Source: Inia geoffrensis (Eukaryota > Chordata > Mammalia > Artiodactyla > Iniidae). From it: 64,000 nt of DNA. The stretch spans positions 115,855,315 to 115,919,314 of the forward strand of contig CM070900.1 in NCBI GenBank assembly GCA_036417435.1, written 5' to 3'. The notes beneath the pieces are model-generated. The model did not search any database. It saw nothing but the letters and a program-made list of their open reading frames with translations, and was not told the DNA's origin. The translations under genes and the position numbers were made by a program. Of this stretch, positions 21,135 to 33,094 are shown one piece after another (within the stretch, counting starts at the first letter, position 1; each line of letters opens with the position of its first letter).

Positions 21135-24116
21135 AGTGAGGGAAGAACATTGCTAATAAACAACCAAATCTGGCTTTATTGTGCTTAGGAATTCAAGGAC
21201 ATTTAACCCAACAATTATAAACCATGAATGGAAGTTGAGGGAGTTACCAAAATAAATACAGAGATGTTTTTAAATTAGAACAGTTCCACTTCTTCTCACG
21301 TCTCCTCTGTGATAACAAGCAAATAATCAATGCACAAAACCCAAGATCCTCTAATTCCCAGAATGATAAGTGGTACAAATGACTATTGCATTTTCACATT
21401 TCTGAGAACCTGAGAAAATAAGTACATTTTCATATAATATTGCTTTTGAGTGTTTGTTCCAAAGTAAGCCTGTTAAAGGTCATATCTTTTTAAACAATGC
21501 AGGTTATGAATGACCCTGATTTGTGTAAATTTACAACTATCATTATAAGGCTTTTGAACAGTTCCCTAAAGCAGTTCATCTATATGAGCTTGAATAAATC
21601 ATTGTTGCTTTCTCACTGTGTTTCAAATTTTTCACTTCTGAAGTACTGTAAGGTCTTCTTTCCCATCCAGCTGTATGACAGCCTTCTAGCCACCAGAAAG
21701 AATGGAATGGGACTAACCTGCTTTTTTACTATCATGCTTATGAAATTTAAAAAGCATTTGATACATTCACACACTTAAATCTGCTCAGGCACAAAGGATG
21801 TTATCCACATAGTTCCCTTTGGAAAAGTGCACACACATGAGAAATGTGTCCTACTTCTCCTTCACCCAACCTGTAGAAATAGTCTCATAAACAGAATGGA
21901 GCACTCGGGCTTGGGGGAAGGGAATCAGAAAGTTGCCAGATTTCTTTTCCTTTGTTTCAGCATCACATTCTATCTTTTCTGGTGTCTTGTGGTCTAGCTC
22001 TACTATTTCTCTCTGCTCTGTGGGACAACCCACATGTAGTCTGGTTTTGTCTTTTGATCTTGAATGTGTCCCTTTTTCATAATCTTCCGTCTGATCAATT
22101 TGGAGGAAGTTGAGAAGAAAGGCACTGGATGCCAGCAAACCTCACTTTCTGAGTACATCTAATTTAGAGTCTCTATAACATGGGCACATGGGAACAGGTA
22201 TTCTGTATTTTCACATTGCTTTTTACTCATTTATCCCCATCAGGAATGGATAGATCCACATTTTCCAACTAAGCTCTCCAAAAACACATAAATAGCAAGC
22301 TGTTCCTTGAATCTTTACAAAACAATATCAATAATAGCAAAGGAAAGAAGAAAACCACTCTAGCTTTAAAAAAAAAAAATGTTTTAGAGTTTTCACTCTA
22401 GTTGATGCCAAAGATAAAGGTTAAAAAGAGAAATTTAAATACATACATGTACACAAGCAAGCATTTGTTTACTGCCTTCTTCTCCACCCACCATTTTCCA
22501 CAGTGGGGAGGGAGGGGGAAGATCATAAAACCACAGATTCCAATAATGTCTGGTGCTTGCAGCAGCTATTACAGTGGGACTGCCCATATTTCTGTTAAAA
22601 CTTTGTGTTGTTGTGATGTTTATTTTTATGTTCACCCCAGAATATAATTGGATACTTCAACGTATTCATGTTGTTATTGAGGTTGTTTTGGGGGATGAGT
22701 GATATAATGTCACTTAATTGCTAGATTTTATAAATAGGGTTGGAGTTGTCTATCAACTTCAAATCAGTAGATATCGCTAAGATTTCAATCAGTTGGTGCT
22801 AATGGTTATGATAAATAAGGAGGAATGGTTAAGGACTTCTGAGAGGTCAGGTGGGAAATTATAGCAACATTTCACTTCACAGCATGTTGAAGGATTGAAG
22901 CATGAAAACTGCCTTACAACATGAGACTTCCTTCTAAAATAATTCACTTTGTCACAGGTGAATTATGATATTGTAGAAATAAAACTTCAATTCTGCAAAC
23001 TTCTTTCTCCCTCCCTTTTTTCTTTTTTTTTCCCTTTACTACCTTCTTCCTTTATCCCTTTCTTACTAACTTGGATTAGTACCCACCTATCTTAGGTTGA
23101 TAGGATCACTATTTAATAGAGTATTAGTAAATTAATAGAGAATCTTTACCAATACTTTTAAAATAACAGTTCAGATGTTTCTAGAATTTTAAAAGAAATT
23201 AAAGAGATTATGAAACATGCCTTCTCTTCTTTTTAAAGAGATGTTTAATCTGAAATCTAGAAGCATTTGCCATCTTCCCCAAAATGTAATGAAAACTCTT
23301 ATTACTAATTTCCAGTGGAATCTCAGTATGCCTTAATGTAAGAACTGCATTTGGATGACTATATTCTAAACATTTAAAGTGTTTTAACCACTGATTTTTG
23401 ACTTGGAGAAGTGAAATCACTATGTTGTTAGGTCAATAAAATACATTTTATATCATTTAAATTATTAGAATTAGTTGCTGTTAAAGCAATCAGCATTATT
23501 TACTTTCAGGCAGCTTAGCATCATGGAAAGGTACTGCATTCTCGGTTCCCTTAGGCAACAAGAAGACAATCAAAGGCTTAATTCTAAATTGATTTACACA
23601 GTGCAAGAAATTTACTGATCTAAAAATTTACTAAGAGGGAGACCAGCACATCTGCCCCTATAGGAAATGATTTTTGCATAGTAAGTGTTGATCTGCATAA
23701 CCATATGATCATCGCAAGCGCTGATTACCAAATCTGAATCATCATTACTTAGCAAACTTCTATAAATACACATGGCACCATGTAATATATTCAGCTGTGC
23801 TAAATTAATGACAAAGTCCTTACCCGAAGGAGCTCGGGGGTCTAAAAACAAAGATTGACACAAAAGACAAAAATGTAGAACACACACTGAGCAGGGGAAA
23901 ATTTTCAGTGAAATAAATTCAGTGAAGGATTTTTATGGTTTGTGGTAAAGGAAGAATTAAGAATTGATACAAAGTTTGCCTTTTGGATTGCTCTCACTAC
24001 AAACTAAGTGCTGGCCTGTGAAAGAACTTCAACATTTTAATTTCTTAGGAATTTCAAACATGTATTTCTAACTGCATTTTTTTATATCTTCACATGAGTA
24101 TATTTTAATTCCATAA
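21135..24116. other. Unique sequence with pyrimidine-rich and A-rich runs
   Basis: I see no repeat family I can name. An A run lies at 22367-22379 and a CT-rich run at about 22998-23060. Open frames of 91-95 codons at 21497-21778, 21851-22138 and 23612-23887 have no recognised domain. No gene is called. Confidence 0.45.
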
Positions 24117-24600
24117 AATCAACATATCCAAAACTGAACTCATTATCTCTTCTTTGCTGTTTTCTCATTCCTTAAATCAGCTAGCTCCTGCCTTGGTTAA
24201 AGGCACTGTCTTCTCGCAATGATTACCCAAGAAATTTCAGAGATAACTTCTCACCATTCTCCTCCCTCACCTACCACCAAATTCAGTTGATTACCAAATT
24301 GATACTATGTTCTCCATTTGCTCTTTCTTAGTCCTAATTCAGGTCTTCATATTTTACTTTCGGTGATTATTGTGATCTTCGATCATTCTCCTTCCTAGTC
24401 TACTCCTTAAGTCACTCTTCTAGAGCAAATCTTAGCCACTCTTGGTCCAGTCCTTGAGGGCTCTCACCGTAAAGCCAGCATTGCTTACAATAGCATTTCT
24501 GGCTCTTTACCACCCAACCCTCACCTCTCTTTCCATTCTTGTTACCTACTAATACGTGCTTACCACACTCTAAAACTGTAACCTCATTTAGCGTCTTTGC
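24117..24600 (+). mobile_element. Possible diverged L2-type LINE
   Basis: Several phrases follow the L2 interior in order: 'aaaactgaactcattatct', 'tctcctccctcacctaccacc', 'cagttgattaccaaattgatac', 'aattcaggtcttcat', 'gattattgtgatctt' and 'ttctggctctttaccaccc'. The copy is very diverged and the 3' end is not clear. I am moderately sure of the family. Confidence 0.5.
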
Positions 24601-24952
24601 ATTCATTTGTGATACTCTGTCATTTTATACAGTAGTATATCTTTTTTCTACCTTTTCAAACATTTCAGACCTAGGAAAAAATGCTCTTCTCTTATGAAAC
24701 TTTCTCCAGTAGCTCAGGTGGAATAAATATTGTTCTCCTACATAAATGTACCTATATGAAATGGCAGAATTTTTGTCTAGTAGATATTGGTTGGCTGCCT
24801 CTCGAACAATAATATTCCCCTTACACTGACAAGAGCACCCAGATTTGTCCTTCCCCATTTGTTTGGCATGATAGTGTCTGACATTGTTTTATCTGTTTTC
24901 TACCATGAGGGGATCAAGCCTGTGGTCAGAGCCAAACTCGAGTAAGGAGACA

Positions 24953-24991
24953 TGAGAGATTCACTTTTTTTTTTTTTGAGAGATTCACTTT
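24953..24991. repeat. 15 bp direct repeat flanking a T run: probable tail-only retroinsertion
   Basis: TGAGAGATTCACTTT occurs at 24953-24967 and again at 24977-24991, with only T between the copies. This is the layout of a target-site duplication around an insertion of which only the poly(A) tail (poly(T) on this strand) was copied. Simple tandem duplication followed by T-tract growth is the alternative. Confidence 0.6.
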
Positions 24992-25449
24992 GATGATACA
25001 TTTAGAATTCTTTATCAAGCTGCTTCTAAAACTATTATGTGAGTTAATTGATTTCCTTTTTGCTTAAGCCAATGTGTCAGATTTGGGTTTTTTGACACAT
25101 GCACCCCAAAAATCCTATTTCTATCTGTTTGGATTTTCTAATAACTCTTTACTTATAAATATTTTCTCCAGGGTAAATTATAAATTCTGTGAAGACATGG
25201 AATGGTTTATATTTCCTGTGTCTCCTGTCATGCGTATCCTGGCATATTGGGTTATCAGTAATTTAAGCAGAGACCACACGGTCATCTGGCAAGAATGCTT
25301 CCAGAAAAAAACACTTCAGTGATCGGAGATTGGACTACATGACCTGAGATGCCCTTTCTACCCCTCAGCGTTTTTTATGACTCTATTAATTTTAAAAGCT
25401 CCCAAAGTATTCCATGCTGCAAAGTTGACTGAGATGGTTAACAGAGTAA

Positions 25450-25489
25450 AAAAAATAAAAAAGAAAAAGAAAAGAAAAACAAAATATTT
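25450..25489. repeat. A-rich low-complexity tract
   Basis: Runs of A broken by single G, T and C bases directly precede the MLT1-like LTR. Confidence 0.8.
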
Positions 25490-25490
25490 T

Positions 25491-26126
25491 AGTTTCCTAG
25501 AGCAGTCATAACAAAGTACCACAAACTGGGTGGGTTAAAACAGTAGAAATTTATTAACTCCCAATTCTGGAGGATAAAAGTCCATAATCAAGATGTCAGC
25601 AGGACCATGCTCCCTCTGAAGTATCTAGGGAAGAATCTATTTCATGCCTTTACATGGGCCTCTCACTGTTGTGGCCTCTCTCGCCACAGAGCACAGGTTC
25701 CGGATGCGCAGGCTCAGGGGCCATGGCTCACGGGCCCAGCCGCTCCGTGGCACATGGGATCTTCCCGGACCGGGGCACGAACCCTCGTCCCCTGCATCAG
25801 CAGGCAGACTCTCAACCACTGCACCACCAGGGAAGCCCCCATGCTGTTCTTTTAGTTTCCAGTGTTTGGCTAACAATCTTGGCGTTCCTTGGCTTGCAGG
25901 TGCATAATTCCACATGTCTCCTCATATGGTACTCTCCCTGTGTCTTCACATGGCTGCCTTCTTATAAGGACACCAGTCATCTTGTAGTAGGAGCCTACCC
26001 TACTCCAATATGATCTCATTTTAACTTAACTATTTACGTCTACATCAACCAAATTTCCAAATAAGGTAGTGGAGGTTAGGACTTCAACATATTTTATTTT
26101 GGGGGCACACAATTCAACCCATAACA
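25491..26126 (-). mobile_element. MaLR LTR (MLT1-like), split by a SINE
   Basis: Antisense MLT1-type landmarks are 'taacaaagtaccacaaactggg', 'cccaattctggaggataaaagtcc', 'cttataaggacaccagtcat', 'tttccaaataaggta' and 'gcacacaattcaacccataac'. These correspond to a solo LTR of a mammalian apparent LTR retrotransposon on the minus strand, with its interior lost. A CHR SINE sits inside at about 25651-25838. The TATA or polyadenylation signals are not assessed. Confidence 0.8.
25651..25838 (-). mobile_element. CHR-type SINE inserted in an MLT1-like LTR
   Basis: This minus-strand copy spans 'gggcctctcactgttgtggcc' to 'accaccagggaagccc'. It lacks the usual T-rich tail on the left: the SINE body abuts 'catgccttta' directly. 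I cannot define a target-site duplication. A small change, CTCGCCACAGAGCACAGG, distinguishes it from other copies. Confidence 0.9.
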
Positions 26127-26674
26127 AACGCCAGCAGCTAGTACTTTCTAGGAGGAAGTTTTATAGGGTTCTTTGCTCCACAGAGCGGAATAGGATAATT
26201 AAGACTCTGAGGGAGAAATCTAAATGATTTAAGGGAAGCAATGAAAGAACTGACACGCAGTGACCAAAACCGTTTTTTAAACAGATACATTTTCCTCCAT
26301 GATTGGCACTTACATGTGAAAGAAAACATAATCCCAGTGCATACTATTTAGCTCTGTCAGGCAAAAAGCGATTCATGTTAACAACACGACCTTACTGGTG
26401 AGGAGGTGCTTTTATTCATTTTTGCTCATGAATAAATTAGCTCTTTAAAAAATTCATAGGAGAAAAATACTGTGTGAAGTTGTTTTCACTTTTATGGAGG
26501 TTATCTGTTTATCGAGATGAGGGCATTATGTAATTTTAATGAATGAAATGTAACAATATATTCTTTGGTTTCATAACAAGATTAAAATTGACTCTGAACA
26601 TAATATAGATCTTCCCTGTTCAAAGGCAAACCCCAAGCCTTTTTCATCTTCACGGAGGTGTTGTCACAGAACAA
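26127..26674. other. Unique sequence, no feature recognised
   Basis: I see no repeat or coding signal between the MLT1-like LTR and the following MIR. Confidence 0.5.
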
Positions 26675-26898
26675 ATCCGCTTGGAATCAGGCATATTTTG
26701 GTTCAGATCCCACCTCCACCAATAAAATTGTCATGTGACCTTGGGCAAGATCCTCAACTTCCCCAAACTTGAGTTTCCTAAGCTATAACCTCAAAAGATT
26801 GTCATGATGATTGAATTAAGTAAGTGCATGCAGGACACTTACTGTCTAGCACATAGCATTTAGTAAAAGGTGGTCATTGTCATTATCACCATTATTAG
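26675..26898 (+). mobile_element. MIR SINE
   Basis: The copy has the MIR order: 'ttggaatcaggcatattttggttcagatccca', 'tgtgaccttgggcaagatcctcaactt', 'gattgtcatgatgattgaatta', 'agcacatagcatttagta' and TTATCACCATTATTA. Confidence 0.88.
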
Positions 26899-27547
26899 AA
26901 TAGGCTAGAAGAATTTCTATTCAGATATTTGTGGCAGAAACAAAAGAAAAAAACCTAAAATATAATATTAGGGAAATTATCAGTTTTGTGGCCTTCTTCT
27001 TGCAATTACTTATATAATCATGTGAGGGACTGGAGTTCAGTTTTCTTCTGGGAAAAAAAAGCATTCATCTTTCTAGACTGTGAAAAGACGGACTTCTTCA
27101 AGGGACTGTTTTTGTTTTTTTTTTTATATCGCTGTTCCTGCCAACCAATGTTAAATGTAGACTTCTTTTCGAAGCTTACTTCAAAGTGGATAGGCACCAG
27201 ATAATTCAGAGAGAAACACCATGCTTTTGCACCGTAGTAACCTGGATTGACTCTCTACACAGATCCAAGCAGCTGGGTAATGACTAGTCTGTCATGCAGC
27301 CAATATCTTCTCCTCGTCTTCCTCCTACATCCCTGGCCACTTCTTTTTCACTGAAGGCTTCTTATCATCTGTCTGTCATATGTGGTGGCCCTCAAAAATT
27401 TTTAGCCTCTTTTCTTCTTCTGCTCAACATTTTCAGTGCATGACCTATCCTCTCTGATGGAGTCTTATATCACCCAGGTAGTGATAACAACCAAAACTCT
27501 GAGTGAGCCACTTGCCTCCTAGATTTTTCTACCTAGTTATGGAAATC
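26899..27547. other. Unique sequence, no feature recognised
   Basis: An open frame of 72 codons at 26986-27204 spans a T-rich run and has no recognisable domain. Nothing else is identified. Confidence 0.5.
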
Positions 27548-27660
27548 AATAGAATGTGAACTTAAGGGATTTATCTATATCGCTCACACTATATCCAGTG
27601 TTTACCACAATGCCAAGCATAAAGGAGGGGTTCAGTAAAGACTGTTTAAATAAATAAAAT
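27548..27660 (+). mobile_element. L2 LINE 3' end
   Basis: The text 'tagaatgtgaacttaaggga', then 'ccagtgtttaccacaatgccaagcataaaggaggggttcagtaaag', is the L2 3' terminal region (consensus: tagaatgtaagctccatgag ... cagtgcctggcacatagtaggtgctcaataaa). Confidence 0.7.
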
Positions 27661-27774
27661 GAAAGAATATTCCACATGTACCACTGGCCATTTTTTCTCC
27701 AACCCTGCTCCATAGTCTTAGTTGTTAATGGCACCATGTTTTACAAGGTTCCTAATCTGGGAAATTGGGAACAT

Positions 27775-28462
27775 ACTTAGTTCTTTCCCTCCTTCACTTT
27801 CCACATCCAGTCAATCACTAATTCTGTCAGTTTTATCTCTTTAAAACTTGTCAACTTGGTCCACTTTATATTTTCATCCAGGTTACCATAATCTTTTGTC
27901 TTTGTTGCTCTATCAGCCCCTATCTGGTCTTCCCACCATACCCATTTCTGAATGGTGCCCCCCGCGTGAACTGGAGTGAAATCCAAATTCCTCTTCACTG
28001 TGTGCACATCCTCTTGAGGACTTTCCCAGCTTCATCTTATAACACTCACTGCTTCCCACTCTTTTTCTAGTCATGATAAACGGCCTCCCATGCTGTTCTT
28101 ACTCGGACCTTCCCTACACTACCATCCTTAGCCCTTGTCTCAGAAGGTGCCTCTTGCCAACTCCTTGTTTGACTTTTCCTTGGCCCTTGACTTGAGTTTA
28201 GATACCACCTCTTCTGGGAAGCTTACCCTGATTTCCGTCAGCCAAGACAAGTGTAGATGCTGTCACCTTCTCCAGAGCCCAGAGCACACAGTCCTGATGT
28301 CATTTAGCATTTAGCATCTTGTATTGCCATTGCTTTTCTCCCCAGGAGATGCTATAGGCATATTGTATGCCGGGACTGTGTTTTATTCATTGATACATTC
28401 CCAGCACCTAGGACAATATTTGGCAAATAATCAACACTTAATAAATATTTGTTGAATAAGTG
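27775..28462 (+). mobile_element. L2 LINE, 3' 700 bp
   Basis: Landmarks in order are 'cactttccacatccagtcaatcactaattctgtc', 'tgaaatccaaattcctctt', 'acctcttctgggaagcttaccctgatt', 'gggactgtgttttattcattgatacattcccagcacctagg' and the end 'acacttaataaatatttgttgaata'. It follows the other L2 end at 27548-27660 in the same orientation. No reading frame survives. Confidence 0.85.
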
Positions 28463-29414
28463 TTATGTAGACACAGTGCAAAGTAGCCTTTGGCCAAAGC
28501 AGTGATTATAGTATTAGCAAATCTGTGTTTGTTTTTTTTTTCCTTCAGGATGGTTCACTTTGATTTATCTTGAACTGTTATGCAAGCTAACTAGGTAGGG
28601 TAACTAAAAATGACTGTGCTTGACACTGACTGTAAAAATACCACTGTGCAGACTGTGTTTTTAAAAACCAATATTGAAGCTCAAATCATTTATAGTGGTA
28701 TCCATATTAGATGCTCTCTACCTACATTCATTAAGTGTTGAAAGAATATTTTTACATCTTTCCTACAGATTTCTCCTCCAGCTGCTACCATAATAGCTTT
28801 CCTTACTTGGTCTGCACTGTTGATAAATGCAAACACATCAGAATGTGGTACAGAATCCACCTGATTCCAGGAGTAAGCAGTAGTCCTATGAATCATCCAT
28901 TGACTCATTCACTGTAAGCAGCAATTAGTCTAACCTGGCATTTGTAGGTATATGTGGAGGTTGGTTTGACCCACAGAGCTCTGCCCACACTTCCTACACT
29001 TAAAAAAGTTTCAAATTTGGAGGAATTACAGTTAAATAGTACATGCCTCATCATTGTCTCTTCTTCATACACGTATGGAATGGATTTTAAATTTGTGATA
29101 CGTCTTTACATGTGAGGTTAATTATTACATCAGCTATGATCAAACTGTCCTCTCAGTTTCATTGTTATTCTCTTAGTCCAATGTCCTGTTAAAATATCAC
29201 AGTAGACCAAATCCCAAGTATGTATGTATGATGCATTGCATTTTAAGAATTCTTGTGCTTAAAGAGTTGTTACTGATCTTTGTAAGTGTTCCATTATAAC
29301 GTTTTACATATTTCTTTCACCATCAGCATTAACAACAGAGTTGTCATTTAAAGTAATCCTGGAAGAGCGACATGACTAACAATACTGATAGGGCCAGAGA
29401 TGAGAGAGCCTGGT
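28463..29414. other. Unique sequence, no feature recognised
   Basis: Overlapping open frames at 28690-28908 and 28735-28917 on opposite strands carry no domain that I recognise. I call nothing here. Confidence 0.5.
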
Positions 29415-29750
29415 GTTAACAGACTGAATTGTGTTCTCCCCAAATTCATATGTTGAAGCCCTAACCCAAAATTTGACTGTATTTAGAGATAGGGTCTTTA
29501 AAAAAGTGATAAAGGTTAAACGAGATCTTAAGGTTGGGTCCATAATTAAACATGACCAGAGAAAATGCCATGTGAAGACACAGCTAACTAGCAGCCGTCT
29601 GCAAGCCAAGGAAAAGAGGCCTCAGAGGAAACGAAACTAGCTATTACCTTGTTCTTGGACTTCCAGCCTCCAGAGCTGTGAGAAAATAAAGTTCTGTTGT
29701 TTAAGCCTCTTAGTCTATAGTAATTGGTTATGGCAGCCCAGGCAAACCCA
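29415..29750 (+). mobile_element. MaLR LTR (MLT1-like)
   Basis: The sense-strand MLT1 order is clear: 'actgaattgtgttctcccc', 'aaattcatatgttgaagcccta', 'actgtatttagagatagggtcttta', 'catgtgaagacacagc', 'gacttccagcctccagagctgtgagaaaataa' and 'ttctgttgtttaagcctct'. It ends at 'ttatggcagcccaggcaaac'. It is a solo LTR with no internal region nearby. A 69-codon open frame at 29431-29640 lies inside it and is not a gene. Confidence 0.87.
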
Positions 29751-29752
29751 AG

Positions 29753-29980
29753 ATTTAAAACCTACCTGGATCTGATTCCTGGCCTTTATACTTACAGCTG
29801 CATGCTGTGGGGGACATGTCTAGTTCCTGAATTTCACTGCTTTATTTGTGAAAAGAGAATAACTAGAAATGCCACCTTTATGAGGTCATTGTGAGATAAG
29901 TCACAAATTAGGGTGATGGTGCTTTGTGCCTTTTAAAAGTGTTACAAAATTATTTTTAGTTGTCTTTATCATATTGATAT
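29753..29980 (+). mobile_element. MIR SINE next to the MLT1-like LTR
   Basis: The MIR pattern 'cctggatctgattcctggcc', 'cctgaatttcactgctttatttgtgaaaagagaataa', 'atgaggtcattgtgagataa', then 'aagtgttacaaaattatttttag' is present but diverged. Confidence 0.72.
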
Positions 29981-30079
29981 TCACTGAAAAGGAATCTGTA
30001 TTATTTTTTCTTTAAATTCAATTTTTGAGTGTTTATTGGGTATCACCAAATTTTTATTTTGCTTTGGGACAATGGTCAG

Positions 30080-30290
30080 ACTAGAGAAAAGAACCTGTGT
30101 GTTTCAGTCTCACAAAACTTCCAGCTTTACCAGCTACTACCCATGTTAAATAAGGAGTTACTTAACTTCTCAGAGTCTCAATCTCTTTCTTTGTAAAATG
30201 GGTCTGAAAACAACTAGAGCACATGGGATTATAGGACTAAATCATAACATGTAGCCCCTGACACATGGCTGCATCTAATAAAATCTATGT
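30080..30290 (+). mobile_element. MIR SINE
   Basis: The text 'aaggagttacttaacttctcagagtctcaatctctttctttgtaaaatgggtctg' is a clear MIR core, followed by 'tgacacatggctgcatctaataaaatc'. The head is weak. Confidence 0.75.
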
Positions 30291-30427
30291 TGGTAGCGTG
30301 GGTGTCTCTCACCTATCTAATTTCCCTTTTGTCCAGCATGTAGGAAACTCAATCCAGACATTCTTGTGTTGCATTCCTTTATTTCTTGGAGAAAATTAAC
30401 AACAGCAACACAACAGCTAAGAATTAG

Positions 30428-30765
30428 GGAGAACTCACCATGTTCTAGGCACCATAATAAATGCTTCAACTGGATTAATTTATTTAATCTTCACAACTCC
30501 CCCATTATTATACTCACTGTACACTTAAGAAAACTAAAGCCTGGAGTGGGGTTGCAAGATTGAGGGTGGCCAAGTATGGCATGGGATATACTGACACTAA
30601 AACACATTCATTGATTATTTGAAATTCACATTTAATTAGACATACTGTATTTTAGCTGGCAATGCAGCCCAGAAAGGCTAAGTAACTTGCCTAAATTTAC
30701 AAAGGAGCCAGGATTCAAACGCTTGCATATGACTCACACAACCCAAAATCTTATCCTCTATGGAT
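30428..30765 (-). mobile_element. MIR SINE interrupted by a 95 bp insert
   Basis: Antisense MIR parts lie at 30428-30570 ('gttctaggcaccataataaatgc', 'ttaatcttcacaactcc', 'acttaagaaaactaaagcc') and at 30666-30762 ('cagaaaggctaagtaacttgcctaaatttacaaaggagccaggattcaaac'). Between them lies about 95 bp that is not MIR (30571-30665), containing 'ggatatactgacactaaaaca' and 'agacatactgtattttagctgg'. That insert resembles another dispersed old repeat whose name I do not know. Confidence 0.72.
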
Positions 30766-31854
30766 TACTGATTACCTGTGATATTAAGGAGACACCGTTT
30801 GGATAGGAGAAAAGAAATTAAGCTGGGAATTACCCTAGCTGATAATTGAAATATCTTCATAGTTTGGGCTGGTTGTAAACAAGGGGCAAAGGCTTCAGGA
30901 AAGCTTTGGGCTCTGAACTGAGAACTTAAGGTCCTAATTAGTTGGGCAATCTGCTTTGACATCGAGAGCAGAACAAAGTTTAAAAACAAAGTTTCTTTTT
31001 GCAGAGTTGTTAAAAATATCTTTTTCCTCTTGCATTGGAAAACATTTCCTTGAGCTAGAAATAATGCTACGCTAAAATAGCTGTAAGCAAGTTAGAAAAT
31101 GGCTATTAAGCGTGGTTCTTTGTAGAAGATGGCACTCCATGATCGCTTTGCCAGTGAGTTGTAGTGAATTGAAGCCGGGGCTCTGCCCATATGTGGACAC
31201 GTCATTAAGTATCTACTCTGGTTCCTTCAGTCCTTACAGTGAAACAGGAGACCTTGTGCTGCACAATAACCTATGGATCTGTTAATTACACCAGTTATGA
31301 GGTGTGCATATCATTTATGCCTCTCTGTTCCCCTTCCAGGCAGCAAAGAATGTAGCCAAAAAGTAGGCAGAAAATCTGGAAAAATGCATTTTGTAGGAGG
31401 AAAATATAGCTTAAAATAAAATACAGATTAAAACAATATGTGGTTGGGATTTCTGAGCCAAAAGTGGGATTGAAAACCATCAGTAATTGACTCTTTGGAT
31501 GATAGAGGATCATAGGTTTAAAAAACACTTAAAGAAATATTTAACTTTTAACTTCAGAGGTGAAAGTATTGATATCAAGTAACTTAATTTTAAATATGCT
31601 TAGAACTGTTGAGATGAGCCCCAACTTCATAGACTGTGTTTCTAAAGTTTTTTTTTTTTCCTTTAGATTTTGGAATGTGTTTTATTATAGAAACTAGAAA
31701 TTATTGTGACTTCTCCAGGTTGGCGCACAAAAGCCTCCTTGATTCTTAATATACATGAACTGATATACTGACCCAATAAAACAATTTTCTTCGTTCAGAG
31801 CTCAGATTTCAACAGGGCCATCCATAACCGTCTTGCCTTCTTCGTGTCTGTTCT
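30766..31854. other. Unique sequence, no feature recognised
   Basis: Open frames at 30765-30989 and 31295-31528 on the minus strand show no domain. A T run lies at 31650-31659. No gene or repeat is called. Confidence 0.5.
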
Positions 31855-32357
31855 CTTGAAGAGCGGCTTGTGTAATGTAGCGGTCACCTTTAGAATAAAA
31901 TCCAAACTGCTCTCACTCACTTAGGACTCACAATCGGACCCTTCTGCACTCTCCAGCCTCATCTTATTTCCTTCGCTTCTGACCAGACTTACTGGTCTTC
32001 TCAAATTAGCATAAGATTTTACCTGCCTCAAGGCCTTTGCACCTGTTTCCCTGTCTAGTTTTGTTTCTTTGTTGTTAACATGGCTGGTTCCTTGTTTCTG
32101 AGGCCTTTCGTCATTGTTCTCTATGGAGATGCACCCCCATTATTCTTCATACTGCAACTTGATTGTTCCCCTCAGAACACTTATCCACATATCACTTATC
32201 CACTTAGCTCTTAGCCCAATTTACCATCTCCTCCGATTAGACTAGAAACTTGTGTAGGCAAGCTCCAGATCTGCATTACCTCTGGACTCCCCGGACTGAA
32301 CACCATCTGTGCCATGTAGTGGGTGCTAAATAGATATTTGTTCAAGGAATGATTGAA
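31855..32357 (+). mobile_element. L2 LINE, 3' 500 bp
   Basis: L2 landmarks in order are 'aataaaatccaaactgctc', 'cactctccagcctcatcttatttcc', 'cctcaaggcctttgcacctgtttccctgtct', 'gactagaaacttgtgtaggcaagctccagat' and 'gtagtgggtgctaaatagatatttgttcaa'. The frame is lost. Confidence 0.87.
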
Positions 32358-32755
32358 TTTGTGTGTGCTCCCTGCTAAACTAACTAATAGCAGCTGAAGC
32401 AGGACTCTAAATTCCTTTGGGCACAAGCCAGGGAATCATCCTGAGAAACTTGTGCTAGTGTTTGGAGGCGGTTCCAAACCCTGGAGAGCTTCAGGCTGTC
32501 TTCGAGATAGGGGACATCATTTCTGAATGGGTCTTCACATGTGCCCAGATGCTCATATAATTAATTAAAATGGAAGTGGCTGAGACCGTTTTCTCTGTGG
32601 AAGATAAAATGTGTTGGAGGGAGTGTTTATATTTGGAGAGATGATTAGGAGTCTACTACAGAGTCCTGGCTAGGAATGGTGGCATTTTAACTAGGTGGAT
32701 GGCAGTGGAGATTGAGAAAAGTTAACAAATTCCAGAGTTGTTCAAAAGGTTAAAT
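32358..32755. other. Unique sequence, no feature recognised
   Basis: I see no named repeat or exon in this stretch. Confidence 0.5.
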
Positions 32756-32915
32756 CAGGAGTTCTCAAGCTTCAGCATGACTTACAGATTGCTGGACCCT
32801 AAAGTCAGTTTCTGATTTAGGAGGTCTAGAGTGAAGCCTGAGAATTTACAGTTCTAACAAGTTTCCAGGTGATATTTATGTTCCTGGCCAGGGGACTTCA
32901 CTTTAAGAACCACTA
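32756..32915 (+). mobile_element. MER5A hAT (Charlie) non-autonomous DNA transposon
   Basis: This copy is well preserved end to end: the left end is CAGGAGTTCTCAAGCTTCAG, the middle has 'agattgctggaccctaaagtcag' and 'tctgatttaggaggtctagag', and the right end is 'actttaagaaccacta', which is the inverted complement of the left end type. About 160 bp, close to the usual 189 bp. Confidence 0.9.
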
Positions 32916-33023
32916 TTTTAAATTCATGGGATTTATAATAAATTGAATGTTGGAAACGAAGGAAGAAATAGTAAAAAGAATGATTTCTAGATTTCTGGCT
33001 TAAACCATGTTCTTTTTCTCCTC

Positions 33024-33025
<2 letters not shown>

Positions 33026-33091
<66 letters not shown>
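33026..33091. repeat. (CA)33 microsatellite
   Basis: Thirty-three uninterrupted AC units run from 33026 to 33091. A pure tract of this length is normally highly polymorphic. The antisense reading as (CV)n in an 89-codon frame is an artefact. Confidence 0.97.

Positions 33092-33094
<3 letters not shown>

Noticed and set aside
33009..33092. CRISPR array
   Set aside because: The only regular repeats are simple microsatellites with no spacers, and this is mammalian DNA.
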